NCBI GenBank assembly: GCA_008923315.1
Contig: WBSF01000001.1
Location: 124,001 to 188,000 of the forward strand
DNA: 64,000 nucleotides
Origin: Betaproteobacteria bacterium SCN1
GTDB lineage: Bacteria; Pseudomonadota; Gammaproteobacteria; Burkholderiales; Thiobacillaceae
Reading direction: 5' to 3'
The notes below the pieces were generated by a model, which did no database searches, had not been told where the DNA came from, and saw only the letters and a program-made list of their open reading frames with translations. The position numbers were made by a program, and so were the translations under genes. This document shows, piece by piece, positions 34,546-44,872 of this stretch. Within the stretch, counting starts at the first letter, position 1. The number at the start of each line of letters is the position of its first letter.

Positions 34546-34574
34546 TTGTTGCAGCTGGGGGCGGCATGGATAAT
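34546..34574 (+). promoter_or_regulatory. Candidate promoter for the ypjD-like gene
   Basis: TTGTTG (34546-34551), 17-base spacer and GATAAT (34569-34574), 34 bases before the ATG at 34609. The -10 matches 5 of 6. It lies in the divergent gap next to ffh. Confidence 0.45.
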
Positions 34575-34608
34575 GGGGCTGGCTGGCCCGATTTCCCGAT
34601 TCTAACGA

Positions 34609-35397
34609 ATGTCCCCGCTATTGCTGCTGATTACCCTGTGCGTAAGCGCGCTCTACGGCTGGTCGGCCTGGCGGCTGCGGCACGCCCCCGGCGCGCCGTC
34701 GACCTGCGTGGTCCTGCCGCTGGCGCTGCTGGCGCATGGCGTGCTGCTCTATCACTCGCTGATGGGGCAGGGCGATATCCGGCTCGGGTTCGGCAATTCC
34801 CTGTCGACGATAGCGTGGCTGACGGCCCTGATCTACTGGATGGCAAGCCGCCGGGCGCCGCTGGGCCGCCTGCAGGCCTGGGTCAGCGGCGCGGCGGCGC
34901 TGTCGGTGCTGGCGATGCTGGTGTTCGGCGAGACCCATACGATCCCGAGCTCGCAGGCGCTGGCCCTGCGCATGCATCTGGTGGTCTCTTTTCTCGCATA
35001 CGGCCTGCTGGCCGTGGCGGCGCTGCACGCGGTCCTGATGACCATGCTCGAAAAGCAGCTGCATCGCGGTAGTTACGTCCGGGCGGGCGCGCCGCCGCTG
35101 CTGACGCTGGAGTCGATGCTGTTTCGAACCATTGGCGCGGGATTCGCGCTGCTGACGCTGGCGGTGTTCAGCGGCGTCTTCTTCTCCGAGGAGCTGTTCG
35201 GCGTTCCCCTGCAATTCACCCACAAGGTGGTGTTTGCCGTGCTTTCATGGCTGGTGTTCGGCGGCTTGCTGCTGGGGCGGTATTTCCGCGGCTGGCGCGG
35301 CCGCACGGCGCTGTACTGGACGATCACGGGGTTCACGTTTCTGCTGCTGGCCTACCTGGGCACGCAATTCGTGCTCGAGGTGATTCTCAAGCGCTGA
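34609..35397 (+). CDS. YpjD-like cytochrome c assembly (CcsA/CcmC-type) membrane protein
   Basis: 262 residues with about eight membrane helices. It belongs to the CcsA/HemX-like cytochrome assembly superfamily (Leu- and Ala-rich helices, HLVVSFLAYGLLAVAALHAVLM, HKVVFAVLSWLVFGGLLLGR). The tryptophan-rich heme motif WGxxW of true CcsA is not visible, which fits the YpjD branch whose function is unproven. E. coli has the same order ffh-ypjD-yfjD. Ten bases separate it from the CNNM/CorC gene downstream. Confidence 0.87.
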   Translation: MSPLLLLITLCVSALYGWSAWRLRHAPGAPSTCVVLPLALLAHGVLLYHSLMGQGDIRLGFGNSLSTIAWLTALIYWMASRRAPLGRLQAWVSGAAALSVLAMLVFGETHTIPSSQALALRMHLVVSFLAYGLLAVAALHAVLMTMLEKQLHRGSYVRAGAPPLLTLESMLFRTIGAGFALLTLAVFSGVFFSEELFGVPLQFTHKVVFAVLSWLVFGGLLLGRYFRGWRGRTALYWTITGFTFLLLAYLGTQFVLEVILKR

Positions 35398-35406
35398 GGC
35401 CCGGGG

Positions 35407-36702
35407 TTGGACAGTTTCTCGACCCAATCGCTGTTCATCGTGCTGGCAGTTCTGCTGCTGACGTCGGCTTTCTTCTCCGCATCCGAAACCGCGATGATGG
35501 CGATCAATCGCTATCGCTTGCGGCACGCCGCGGAGTCGGGGGTGCGCGGCGCGATGCGCGCCCAGGCCCTGCTGGACCGCACCGACAAGCTGCTCGGCGT
35601 CATCCTGCTGGGCAACAATCTGGTCAACGCCGCATCCGGAACGCTGTCGGCCGTGCTGGCCATCCGTCTGTTCGGCGACGGCGAGGTCGTCCTGTTCACC
35701 GCTACGCTGTTGCTGACTTTCGCCATTCTGGTGTTCAGCGAAGTGACCCCCAAAGTGATGGGCGCCTCGTATCCGGAACGCATTGCCTATCCGGCGGCCT
35801 TCGTACTGACGCCCTTGCTGAAGCTGGCCTATCCGGTCGTCTGGTTCGTCAACCTGTTCGTGCAGGGCATTCTGCGCACGCTGCGGATTCGCCAGCCTGA
35901 ACCGGGGCAGGGCAACAGCCTCGGATTGCAGGAACTGCGCACCATCGTGCTCGAATCCTCGGGGCGATTGCCGCGCGAACACCACCGAATCCTGGTCAAT
36001 CTGCTGGAACTGGAGGGCATTACGGTGGACGACGTGATGACCCCCCGCAGCCAGATCGAGGCGATCGATGCCGAGGATGCTCCCGAACGCCTGCGCCAGC
36101 AGATCGCGACCAGCCATCACACCCGGCTGGTGGTGCAACAGGGGTCGCCCGACCATGTGCTGGGCGTGCTCCACGTGCGGCGGGTGCTGCATGCTCTCGC
36201 CGGCGCGACACTCGATGCCGAAACCCTGAAGGCGAATCTCGAGGAGCCCTACTTCGTTCCGGCGGGTACGCCGCTTTTCACGCAGTTGCGCAATTTCCAG
36301 AGCGCCCGGCGCCGGCTGGCCCTGGTGGTCGACGAGTATGGCGAGCTGCAGGGATTGGTGACGCTGGAGGACCTGCTCGAGGAAATGGTCGGGGAATTCA
36401 CGACCCAGGCGCCATCCGACAAAGGCTACCTGCGGCGCGACACGGACGGCAGCTGGCTGGTGGAAGGCGGTGTCCTGCTCCGGCACCTGAACCGGAAGCT
36501 GGGACTGGAGTTGCCACTGGACGGTCCCAAGACGCTGAATGGCCTGCTGCTCGAACAATTCGAGGATATTCCGGAGGCGGGTGTGAGCATCAAGCTGGGT
36601 ACCGTGCCGGTCGAGATCGTGCAAACCCAGGGCCGGGCCGTGAAAATCGCACGCATCCATGTGCCGAAACAGGACGAGGCGTCGAGAAACGCCTCAATTT
36701 AG
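35407..36702 (+). CDS. CNNM/HlyC-CorC-family protein (YfjD-like)
   Basis: 431 residues from a TTG. An N-terminal DUF21 membrane domain (about 1-185, three to four helices) contains AFFSASETAMMAINRYRLRHAA and LLGNNLVNAASGTLSAVLA. Two CBS domains (about 205-330, DDVMTPRSQIEAI and RLALVVDEYGELQGLVTLEDLLEEMVGEF) and the CorC/HlyC domain (about 345-425) follow. Family members act in Mg2+/Co2+ handling. E. coli YfjD occupies the same place next to ypjD and ffh. The TTG start is chosen for position and family length. Confidence 0.92.
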   Translation: MDSFSTQSLFIVLAVLLLTSAFFSASETAMMAINRYRLRHAAESGVRGAMRAQALLDRTDKLLGVILLGNNLVNAASGTLSAVLAIRLFGDGEVVLFTATLLLTFAILVFSEVTPKVMGASYPERIAYPAAFVLTPLLKLAYPVVWFVNLFVQGILRTLRIRQPEPGQGNSLGLQELRTIVLESSGRLPREHHRILVNLLELEGITVDDVMTPRSQIEAIDAEDAPERLRQQIATSHHTRLVVQQGSPDHVLGVLHVRRVLHALAGATLDAETLKANLEEPYFVPAGTPLFTQLRNFQSARRRLALVVDEYGELQGLVTLEDLLEEMVGEFTTQAPSDKGYLRRDTDGSWLVEGGVLLRHLNRKLGLELPLDGPKTLNGLLLEQFEDIPEAGVSIKLGTVPVEIVQTQGRAVKIARIHVPKQDEASRNASI

Positions 36703-36800
36703 ACGGGAAATCGCCGTAATGGCCTGTGATGTCCTGCCGGGTCCTTGTGACGGCCCGGCCCGGGCGCTAATCTGCTACAGGACTTGTCTGGAACCGAGTT

Positions 36801-38513
36801 ATGGCCGCTGTGACAAATAGCATCAATCTAACCGGGCTGGCGCGCGCCATGGTCAACCATGGCTGGCTGTCCGAAAACGATGCCGAAGGCGTCTGGAAAC
36901 GCGCCGCCCAGGCGGGCGACTCTTTCGTCACCGAACTGATCCGGGGCAAGCGTTTCAAGGCCGAGCAGATCGCTGAGTTTGCGGCCGTCTCCTTCGGTTA
37001 TCCCTTCATGGATCTGGCCGCGATGGATCCCGAGAGCCTGCCGCAGGGGCTGCTCGACCCCAGGCTGATGCAGAAACGCCGCGTGGTGGCGCTCTATCAG
37101 CGGGGCAACAAACTGTATGTCGGCACGTCCGACCCGACCCAGCTGCAGGCGCTGGATGAAGTCAAATTCCAGACCGGACAGACTGTCGAGCCGGTCGTGG
37201 TCGAAGACGACAAACTCGGCAAGCTTATCGAGAAAGTGGGCGAGGCGGCGGACAACACGCTGGCCGTGCTCAACGCCGAGGACCTCAACCTCGATTTCGC
37301 CGACGAGGAAACGAGCAGCCAGCCGGACGCCGGCGGTATCGAGATCGACGATGCACCGGTGGTGCGCTACCTGCAGAAGATCATGCTCGACGCGATCAAC
37401 GCCGGCGCGTCCGACATCCACTTCGAACCCTACGAGAAGTTCTACCGCATCCGCTACCGCCGCGACGGCATCCTGTACGAAGTGGCGCAGCCGCCGATGG
37501 CGATCAAGGACAAGGTCGCATCGCGCATCAAGGTGCTGTCGCGCCTGGATATCGCAGAAAAACGCGTGCCGCAGGACGGCCGGATGAAGATGGTGCTGTC
37601 GAAGACGCGTGCGATCGACTTCCGGGTCAGCACGCTGCCCACGCTCTACGGCGAAAAGATCGTCATGCGGATTCTCGATCCGTCGAGTGCGCAGCTCGGG
37701 ATCGAGGCGCTGGGCTACGAGCCCTGGCAGAAAGAGGCGCTGCTGGCTGCCGTGCAGCGCCCCTACGGCATGGTACTGGTCACCGGCCCCACCGGTTCCG
37801 GTAAAACCGTGTCGCTCTACACCTGCCTCAATATCCTCAACAAGCCCGACGTCAACATTTCCACTGCGGAAGATCCGGCGGAAATCCAGCTGCCGGGCAT
37901 CAACCAGGTCAACGTCAACGACAAGGCCGGCCTCACATTCTCGGCCGCGCTCAAATCCTTCCTGCGCCAGGATCCGGACGTGATCATGGTCGGCGAAATC
38001 CGCGACCTGGAAACGGCGGACATCGCCATCAAGGCTGCGCAGACCGGCCACATGGTGATGTCGACCCTGCACACCAACGATGCGCCGGGCACGCTGACCC
38101 GCCTGCTCAATATGGGTGTCGCGCCGTTCAACGTGGCTTCGTCGGTGATCCTCATCACCGCGCAGCGCCTTGGACGCCGGCTGTGCGGCTGCAAGCAGCC
38201 GGTGGACATGCCGCGCGAAACCCTGCTGGCAGCCGGATTCAACGATGACCAGCTCGACGGCACCTGGAAGCCCTACAAGCCGGTCGGATGCGAAATCTGC
38301 GGCGGCACCGGCTACAAGGGGCGGGTCGGTATCTATCAGGTCATGCCGATCACCGACGCCATGACGCGCATCATCCTCAAGGGCGGCAACGAAGCCGATA
38401 TCGCCGACCAGGCCCGCCGCGAAGGCGTGCTCGACCTGCGGCAGGCCGGCCTGCTCAAGGTCAAGGCCGGTCTGACCTCGCTGGAAGAGGTCGAGGCCGT
38501 CACCAACATCTAA
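36801..38513 (+). CDS. pilB: Type IV pilus extension ATPase PilB
   Basis: The 570-residue hexameric ATPase polymerises pilin. It has an N-terminal GspE-type domain (about 1-170), the Walker A motif GPTGSGKT at 329-336, the Asp box, the Walker B region RQDPDVIMVGEIRDLETADIA, the His box MSTLHTNDAPGTLTRL and the zinc tetracysteine (CGC...CEIC). First of pilB-pilC-pilD. No sigma-54 site of correct spacing is visible upstream. Confidence 0.97.
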   Translation: MAAVTNSINLTGLARAMVNHGWLSENDAEGVWKRAAQAGDSFVTELIRGKRFKAEQIAEFAAVSFGYPFMDLAAMDPESLPQGLLDPRLMQKRRVVALYQRGNKLYVGTSDPTQLQALDEVKFQTGQTVEPVVVEDDKLGKLIEKVGEAADNTLAVLNAEDLNLDFADEETSSQPDAGGIEIDDAPVVRYLQKIMLDAINAGASDIHFEPYEKFYRIRYRRDGILYEVAQPPMAIKDKVASRIKVLSRLDIAEKRVPQDGRMKMVLSKTRAIDFRVSTLPTLYGEKIVMRILDPSSAQLGIEALGYEPWQKEALLAAVQRPYGMVLVTGPTGSGKTVSLYTCLNILNKPDVNISTAEDPAEIQLPGINQVNVNDKAGLTFSAALKSFLRQDPDVIMVGEIRDLETADIAIKAAQTGHMVMSTLHTNDAPGTLTRLLNMGVAPFNVASSVILITAQRLGRRLCGCKQPVDMPRETLLAAGFNDDQLDGTWKPYKPVGCEICGGTGYKGRVGIYQVMPITDAMTRIILKGGNEADIADQARREGVLDLRQAGLLKVKAGLTSLEEVEAVTNI

Positions 38514-38527
38514 AGGACTTCAACGGA

Positions 38528-39748
38528 ATGGCTACAGCGGCGAAGGCAATCAAGGATTCCACCTTTCTCTGGGAAGGGATGGACAAGCGCGGCAAGAAGG
38601 TCAAGGGGCAGATGCTTGCGGGCGGCGAGGCCGTGGTCAATTCGCTGCTGCGCAAGCAGGGCATCACCGTTACCAAGGTGAAGAAACAGAGCGCACTGTT
38701 CGGCGGCACCAAGCGCATCACCGACAAGGACGTCACCCTGTTCACCCGCCAGCTGGCGACGATGATGAAAGCCGGCGTGCCGCTGCTGCAGGCCTTCGAT
38801 ATCGTCGCGCGCGGCCATTCCAACCCCTCCATGCAGCGTCTGCTCGCCGAGATCAAGGCGGACATCGAGAAGGGCAGCAGCCTGACCCAGGCCTTCGGCC
38901 GTCATCCGCGCTATTTCGACGCGCTGTTCTGCAACCTCGTCGGGGCGGGCGAAGCGGCGGGCATCCTGGACGCGGTGCTGGAGCGGCTGGCGGTCTACAA
39001 GGAAAAAATCCTGGCCATCAAGGGCAAGATCAAATCGGCCCTGTTCTATCCGCTGTCCATCATCGTCGTGGCCTTTGTCATTACGGCCATCATCATGATT
39101 TTCGTGATTCCCGCGTTCAAGGAACTGTTCTCCAGCTTCGGCGCCGACCTGCCTGCGCCGACGCTGGTCGTGATGGCGATATCCGATTTCTTCGTCGAAT
39201 GGTGGTGGGCGATCTTCGGTGCCATTGGCGGCGCTATCTATGGCTTTTTCCAGGCCTGGAGGCGTTCGAAGAAGATGCAGATGATCATGGACAAGCTGAT
39301 GCTGCGTCTGCCGATTTTCGGGCCGGTCATCGAGAAGGCCACTATCGCGCGCTGGACCCGCACCCTGTCTACGATGTTCGCGGCCGGCGTGCCGCTGGTG
39401 GAGGCACTCGACTCCGTCGGCGGCGCCTCGGGCAACCAGGTTTTCGTCGAGGCGACGAGCAAGATACGCAGCGAGGTTTCGACCGGTACGGCGCTGACCG
39501 TGGCGATGCAGAATTCGGGGCGCTTCCCGAACATGGTGCTGCAAATGGCCGCCATCGGCGAGGAATCGGGCTCGCTCGACTCCATGCTCGGCAAGGTGGC
39601 CGATTTCTACGAGGCCGAAGTGGACGATGCCGTCGATGCCCTGTCCAGCCTGATGGAACCGATGATCATGGTGGTGCTCGGCACCCTGATCGGCGGCATG
39701 GTCATCGCCATGTACCTGCCGATCTTCAAGATGGGTCAGGTCGTCTGA
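38528..39748 (+). CDS. pilC: Type IV pilus inner-membrane platform protein PilC
   Basis: The 406-residue assembly platform is formed of two GspF repeats. The first membrane segment lies near LFYPLSIIVVAFVITAIIMIFVIPAFKELF and later segments near 215-235 and 375-400. Family blocks TRQLATMMKAGVPLLQAFDIV and the repeated TRTLSTMFAAGVPLVEALDSV are typical. A frame open upstream inside pilB lacks homology, so I use this ATG. Its stop overlaps the pilD start (TGATG). Confidence 0.97.
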   Translation: MATAAKAIKDSTFLWEGMDKRGKKVKGQMLAGGEAVVNSLLRKQGITVTKVKKQSALFGGTKRITDKDVTLFTRQLATMMKAGVPLLQAFDIVARGHSNPSMQRLLAEIKADIEKGSSLTQAFGRHPRYFDALFCNLVGAGEAAGILDAVLERLAVYKEKILAIKGKIKSALFYPLSIIVVAFVITAIIMIFVIPAFKELFSSFGADLPAPTLVVMAISDFFVEWWWAIFGAIGGAIYGFFQAWRRSKKMQMIMDKLMLRLPIFGPVIEKATIARWTRTLSTMFAAGVPLVEALDSVGGASGNQVFVEATSKIRSEVSTGTALTVAMQNSGRFPNMVLQMAAIGEESGSLDSMLGKVADFYEAEVDDAVDALSSLMEPMIMVVLGTLIGGMVIAMYLPIFKMGQVV

Positions 39749-40599
39749 TGCCGGCGCCCTTCGCGGAACCAGCCCTCCTCGCGGGGCTGGTTTTTTTATT
39801 GGGCCTGTTGGTCGGCAGTTTTCTCAATGTCGTCGTGCACCGGCTGCCCCGCATGATGGAGGCCGAATGGCGCGCGCAGTGCGCGGAGTTGCGCGGCGAG
39901 CCCGTGGATGCCGGCGAACCCTATAACCTCGCTGTGCCGCGTTCCGCCTGTCCTGCCTGCGGCCACGGGATCACGGCCCTGGAAAACGTGCCCGTCCTGT
40001 CATGGATGTGGCTGCGCGGCCGGTGTTCGGCCTGCGGCGTATCGATCAGTGCACGCTATCCGGCGATCGAACTGCTGACCGCCCTGCTGTCGGCGGCGGT
40101 CGCCTGGAAATGGGGCTGGAGTGTCCAGACCCTGGGCGCATTGCTGCTGATCTGGGGGCTGATCGCACTCGCCTTCATCGATCTCGATACGACGCTGCTG
40201 CCGGACAGCCTGACCCTGCCGCTGGTCTGGCTGGGTTTGCTGTTCAATCTCGATGGCCAGTTCGCCCGTCTGGACGATGCCGTCGTCGGCGCGATCGCGG
40301 GCTATCTCGTCCTGTGGTCGGTCTACTGGCTTTTCAAGCTTGCCACCGGCAAGGACGGAATGGGTTACGGCGATTTCAAGCTGCTCGCGGCGATCGGGGC
40401 CTGGCTGGGCTGGCAACTGCTGCCGGTGACACTGTTGCTGGCGTCGGTCGTGGGCGCGGCCGTCGGCATTGCGATGATCGTCTTCGTCAAGCACGACCGG
40501 CGGGTGCCGATTCCGTTCGGCCCCTATCTTGCGGGTGGCGGGCTGGTCGCCCTGTTTTTCGGTGCCGATCTGACCGGCGCCTATCTCGCGCAGTTCTGA
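39748..40599 (+). CDS. pilD: Prepilin peptidase/N-methyltransferase PilD
   Basis: A 283-residue membrane aspartyl protease that cleaves and N-methylates type IV prepilins. It has a cytoplasmic zinc site with CPACGHG and CSACGVS pairs, GSFLNVVVHRLPRMME near the N-terminus, and the catalytic Asp residues in DLDTTLLPD and GMGYGDFKLL. About seven membrane helices. It overlaps pilC at its start and coaE at its end. Confidence 0.96.
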   Translation: MPAPFAEPALLAGLVFLLGLLVGSFLNVVVHRLPRMMEAEWRAQCAELRGEPVDAGEPYNLAVPRSACPACGHGITALENVPVLSWMWLRGRCSACGVSISARYPAIELLTALLSAAVAWKWGWSVQTLGALLLIWGLIALAFIDLDTTLLPDSLTLPLVWLGLLFNLDGQFARLDDAVVGAIAGYLVLWSVYWLFKLATGKDGMGYGDFKLLAAIGAWLGWQLLPVTLLLASVVGAAVGIAMIVFVKHDRRVPIPFGPYLAGGGLVALFFGADLTGAYLAQF

Positions 40600-41219
40600 T
40601 GTTCGTCGTGGGCCTGACCGGCGGCATCGGTTCGGGCAAGTCGACCGTTGCCGAGCGGTTTGCGGCGCGAGGCGTACCGGTCGTCGACACCGACGCCATC
40701 GCGCGCGACCTGATGGCGCCGGATGCCGCCGCACTGGCAGCCGTGACGGCCCGCTTCGGTCCGGCCATCCTGCGGGCCGACGGTACGCTCGATCGCGCCG
40801 CCCTGCGCCGCATCGTATTCGACGATCCTGCCGCGCGCGCGGTGCTGGAAGGCATCCTGCACCCCTTGATTCGCCGGGAGGCCGAACGCCGGCTGCAGAC
40901 GCTCTCGGCATCTTATGCCCTGCTCGCGGTACCGCTGCTCGTGGAAACTGGCGTTTGTCGTGAATATGTGCAGCGTGTGCTGACGATCGAATGCCCGGAA
41001 CCGGTCCGGATCGAGCGTGTCATGGCGCGCAGTGGCCTGACCCGGGGCGAGGTAGCGGCCATTGTGGCGGCCCAGGCAAGCGATGCCGAGCGGCGGGCGG
41101 TGGCCGACGACGTGCTGGACAATGCAGGCGCGCCGGCGACACTGGACGCTGCGGTGGCTCGATTGCATGCCCGTTATCTGGCGCTGGCACAGGCGGGGCT
41201 TGCCGGGTTTTCGACCTGA
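40599..41219 (+). CDS. coaE: Dephospho-CoA kinase
   Basis: The 206-residue enzyme performs the last step of coenzyme A synthesis. The start MFVVGLTGGIGSGKSTVAERF carries the P loop; DTDAIARDL and the PLLVETG block are typical. The ATG overlaps the pilD stop (TGATG). The pilD-coaE-zapD-yacG order is conserved in many beta- and gammaproteobacteria. Confidence 0.96.
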   Translation: MFVVGLTGGIGSGKSTVAERFAARGVPVVDTDAIARDLMAPDAAALAAVTARFGPAILRADGTLDRAALRRIVFDDPAARAVLEGILHPLIRREAERRLQTLSASYALLAVPLLVETGVCREYVQRVLTIECPEPVRIERVMARSGLTRGEVAAIVAAQASDAERRAVADDVLDNAGAPATLDAAVARLHARYLALAQAGLAGFST

Positions 41220-41235
41220 ATCCGGCGGGCCCGGT

Positions 41236-41263
41236 TTGAATTTCGGCCGTAAACGGCGACAAT
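41236..41263 (+). promoter_or_regulatory. Candidate promoter for zapD-yacG
   Basis: TTGAAT (41236-41241), 16-base spacer with a small GGCCGT/ACGGC hairpin, and GACAAT (41258-41263), 27 bases before the zapD start. It matches 4/6 and 4/6, so it is only a candidate. Confidence 0.35.
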
Positions 41264-41290
41264 CGGGCGATAACTCCCGGCAACCGTGGC

Positions 41291-42046
41291 GTGATCGATT
41301 ACGAATACCCTCTCTCCGAGCGCATCCGCACCCTGCTGCGGCTGGAAGACCTGTTCGAGCGTTTCGACGTCTATGCGGCGTCGCCGTTGCGGCACGCCCA
41401 TCATGCCGCGCTCCTGACGCTGTTCGAGCTGGCCGAGGTGGCGGCACGCGCCGACCTCAAGACCGATCTGCTGCAAGAACTCGACCGTCAGAAGACCGTG
41501 CTCGCTGCACTGCGCGGCAACCCGCACGTCGAGGGGCGCACGCTGGAAACGGTGATTGCCGGTATCGAGTCGGCGCATCTGGGCATCCATCAGCTGTCGG
41601 GCAAGGTGGGGCAGCATCTGCGGGACGACGACTGGCTGATGGCAATCAAGCAGCGTGCGGGCATTCCGGGCGGCATGTGCGAATTCGACCTGCCGTCCTA
41701 CCATCACTGGTTGCACCGGCCGGTCGAGGCGCGCGGCCGTGAACTGCGCGCCTGGCTTGCGCCGTTCGCGCCGATCCGCTCCGCAGTCGACATCGTGCTG
41801 GGCCTGCTGCGCGACAGCGGCCAGCCGGAGCGGCAGCACACCGACAACGGCTATTACCAGCGCATGCTCGAGTCGCGCAATCCGCATCTGATCCGGGTGA
41901 CGCTGGACGAGGCGGTCCCCTGCGTCCCGGAGATTTCGGCGAACAAGTACGTGCTCAACATCCGTTTCGTCCATACCGGTGGCGGTCAGCTGCGGGCCTG
42001 CGCCGACCAGCCCATCGATTTCGATCTGACTTTCTGTACGCTGTGA
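41291..42046 (+). CDS. zapD: Cell-division protein ZapD
   Basis: 251 residues from a GTG. The protein cross-links FtsZ filaments. It has the [21 protein letters not shown] start, the [22 protein letters not shown] block, [10 protein letters not shown] and a C-terminal [25 protein letters not shown], all typical of ZapD. It overlaps yacG by GTGA. Confidence 0.95.
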   Translation: MIDYEYPLSERIRTLLRLEDLFERFDVYAASPLRHAHHAALLTLFELAEVAARADLKTDLLQELDRQKTVLAALRGNPHVEGRTLETVIAGIESAHLGIHQLSGKVGQHLRDDDWLMAIKQRAGIPGGMCEFDLPSYHHWLHRPVEARGRELRAWLAPFAPIRSAVDIVLGLLRDSGQPERQHTDNGYYQRMLESRNPHLIRVTLDEAVPCVPEISANKYVLNIRFVHTGGGQLRACADQPIDFDLTFCTL

Positions 42047-42243
42047 AGCTACCCGCCGTCACGTGTCCGACCTGCGGCGCAGGGGTTGCCTGGACAGCCG
42101 GGAATCGCTGGAAGCCATTTTGCAGCGAACGCTGCAAACTCATCGATCTGGGGCACTGGGCAAGCGAGCAGTATCGCGTGCCCGCGGAGTCGCCGCCGGA
42201 TGACGAGGGTGCGCCGCCCGGCGAGACCGGGCGGCCGCAATAG
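42043..42243 (+). CDS. yacG: DNA gyrase inhibitor YacG
   Basis: 66 residues from a GTG overlapping the zapD stop. A small zinc protein with [10 protein letters not shown] and [22 protein letters not shown], the four cysteines of the YacG finger. Known members bind GyrB and inhibit gyrase. It converges on rpiA. Confidence 0.93.
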   Translation: MKLPAVTCPTCGAGVAWTAGNRWKPFCSERCKLIDLGHWASEQYRVPAESPPDDEGAPPGETGRPQ

Positions 42244-42247
42244 GGAT

Positions 42248-42904
42248 TTACTTCTTGTAGGTCTTGACGCCGCTTGTCGTGCCGAGCAGCAGCACGTCAG
42301 CGCCGCGGCGGGCGAACAGGCCGTTCGTCACCACGCCGACGATCTGGTTGATCGCGGTTTCCAGCGACCCCGGATCGACGATGTCGAGGCCGTGCACGTC
42401 GAGAATCAGGTTGCCGTTGTCCGTGGTGAAACCCTCGCGCAACCGGGGCTGGCCGCCCAGCTTCACCAGCTCGCGCGCCACGTAGGAGCGCGCCATCGGC
42501 ACCACTTCCACCGGCAGGGGAAACCTGCCGAGCACGCCGACCCGCTTGGATTCGTCGCAGATGCAGATGAACTGCTTGCTGCATGCGGCAACGATCTTTT
42601 CGCGCGTGAGCGCGCCGCCGCCGCCTTTCACCATGGCGAAATGCTCGGTGATTTCATCGGCACCGTCGACATAGATTTCGAGTTCGCCCACGCTGTTGAG
42701 ATCCAGCACCTGGATGCCATGGCCTTTCAGGCGCGCGGCGGTTGCCTCGGAACTGGCTACTGCGCCGTCGATGCGGCCCTTGACCTCGGCCAGCGCGTCG
42801 ATGAAGTAATTGGCGGTGGAACCGGTGCCTACGCCGATGATGCCGCCTTTGGCATATTCCACCGCGGCACGCGCCACGGCCTGCTTCATTTCGTCCTGCG
42901 TCAT
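42248..42904 (-). CDS. rpiA: Ribose-5-phosphate isomerase A
   Basis: The 218-residue pentose-phosphate enzyme interconverts ribose-5-P and ribulose-5-P. It has [16 protein letters not shown], the phosphate loop SSEAT, VDGADEI with the catalytic region, and [13 protein letters not shown] chose the ATG giving [11 protein letters not shown]; upstream in-frame codons have no homology. It is divergent from ilvA and converges on yacG. Confidence 0.96.
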   Translation of the reverse strand: MTQDEMKQAVARAAVEYAKGGIIGVGTGSTANYFIDALAEVKGRIDGAVASSEATAARLKGHGIQVLDLNSVGELEIYVDGADEITEHFAMVKGGGGALTREKIVAACSKQFICICDESKRVGVLGRFPLPVEVVPMARSYVARELVKLGGQPRLREGFTTDNGNLILDVHGLDIVDPGSLETAINQIVGVVTNGLFARRGADVLLLGTTSGVKTYKK

Positions 42905-42971
42905 GGTGTCTTCGTCCGTTTCGAGTAGCCGGCTAAGATAGCGACATCGCCCGCATTTATCAAACTTCGCC

Positions 42972-44489
<1,518 letters not shown>

Positions 44490-44497
44490 GCGTATTC

Positions 44498-44525
44498 GCC
44501 CGGCGAGCGGTCGCGCCCGCCGGGC
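44498..44525. terminator. Hairpin between convergent ilvA and DUF2892 genes
   Basis: GCCCGGCG (44498-44505) and CGCCGGGC (44518-44525) form a perfect 8-bp stem with a 12-base loop. It lies in the 42-base gap between two convergent stops. No T tract follows on either strand, so terminator function is only likely from position. Confidence 0.4.
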
Positions 44526-44531
44526 CGGTGC

Positions 44532-44723
44532 TTACTTCTTCGTGCCGCAGGTATTCATGCCCAGCAGCGTGTAGGCCGGGCAGAATTTGAACAGACCGGT
44601 AGCCAGTGGCAGCACGCCGATCCAGGCCCAGACCGGACCGCCGGCGAATGCTGCCCAGCCGATCAGGACCAGGCCGACGATGATGCGCAGCGCGCGATCG
44701 ATGCTTCCAACGTTGCAGCTCAT
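44532..44723 (-). CDS. DUF2892 small membrane protein (second copy)
   Basis: A 63-residue protein starting MSCNVGSIDRALRIIVGL, with two membrane helices and the C-terminal FCPAYTLLGMNTCGTKK typical of DUF2892. It is a paralogue of the protein at 6746-6964 but shares only the fold and the C-terminal FCP. Family members are often found near sulfur or redox genes, but this copy stands alone between ilvA and slt. An upstream in-frame extension lacks homology. Confidence 0.88.
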   Translation of the reverse strand: MSCNVGSIDRALRIIVGLVLIGWAAFAGGPVWAWIGVLPLATGLFKFCPAYTLLGMNTCGTKK

Positions 44724-44872
44724 GATGCACTCCCGTAAATGGTTGAACGGCCTCGACGAGGCGCAGGCAGCATAGCGCGTATCTCGGCTCCCGTCAGGCG
44801 GGCGCGCGACTGACGGGCCACGCAGGCGTTTTTCCATATTGGCCTGCGATACGGCGTGTTACGCTCGCGGCC

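Noticed and set aside
36703-36800. Possible sigma-54 promoter before pilB (TGGC...TGC)
   Set aside because: The GG and GC are 13 bases apart instead of 10, so it cannot be a normal -24/-12 element.
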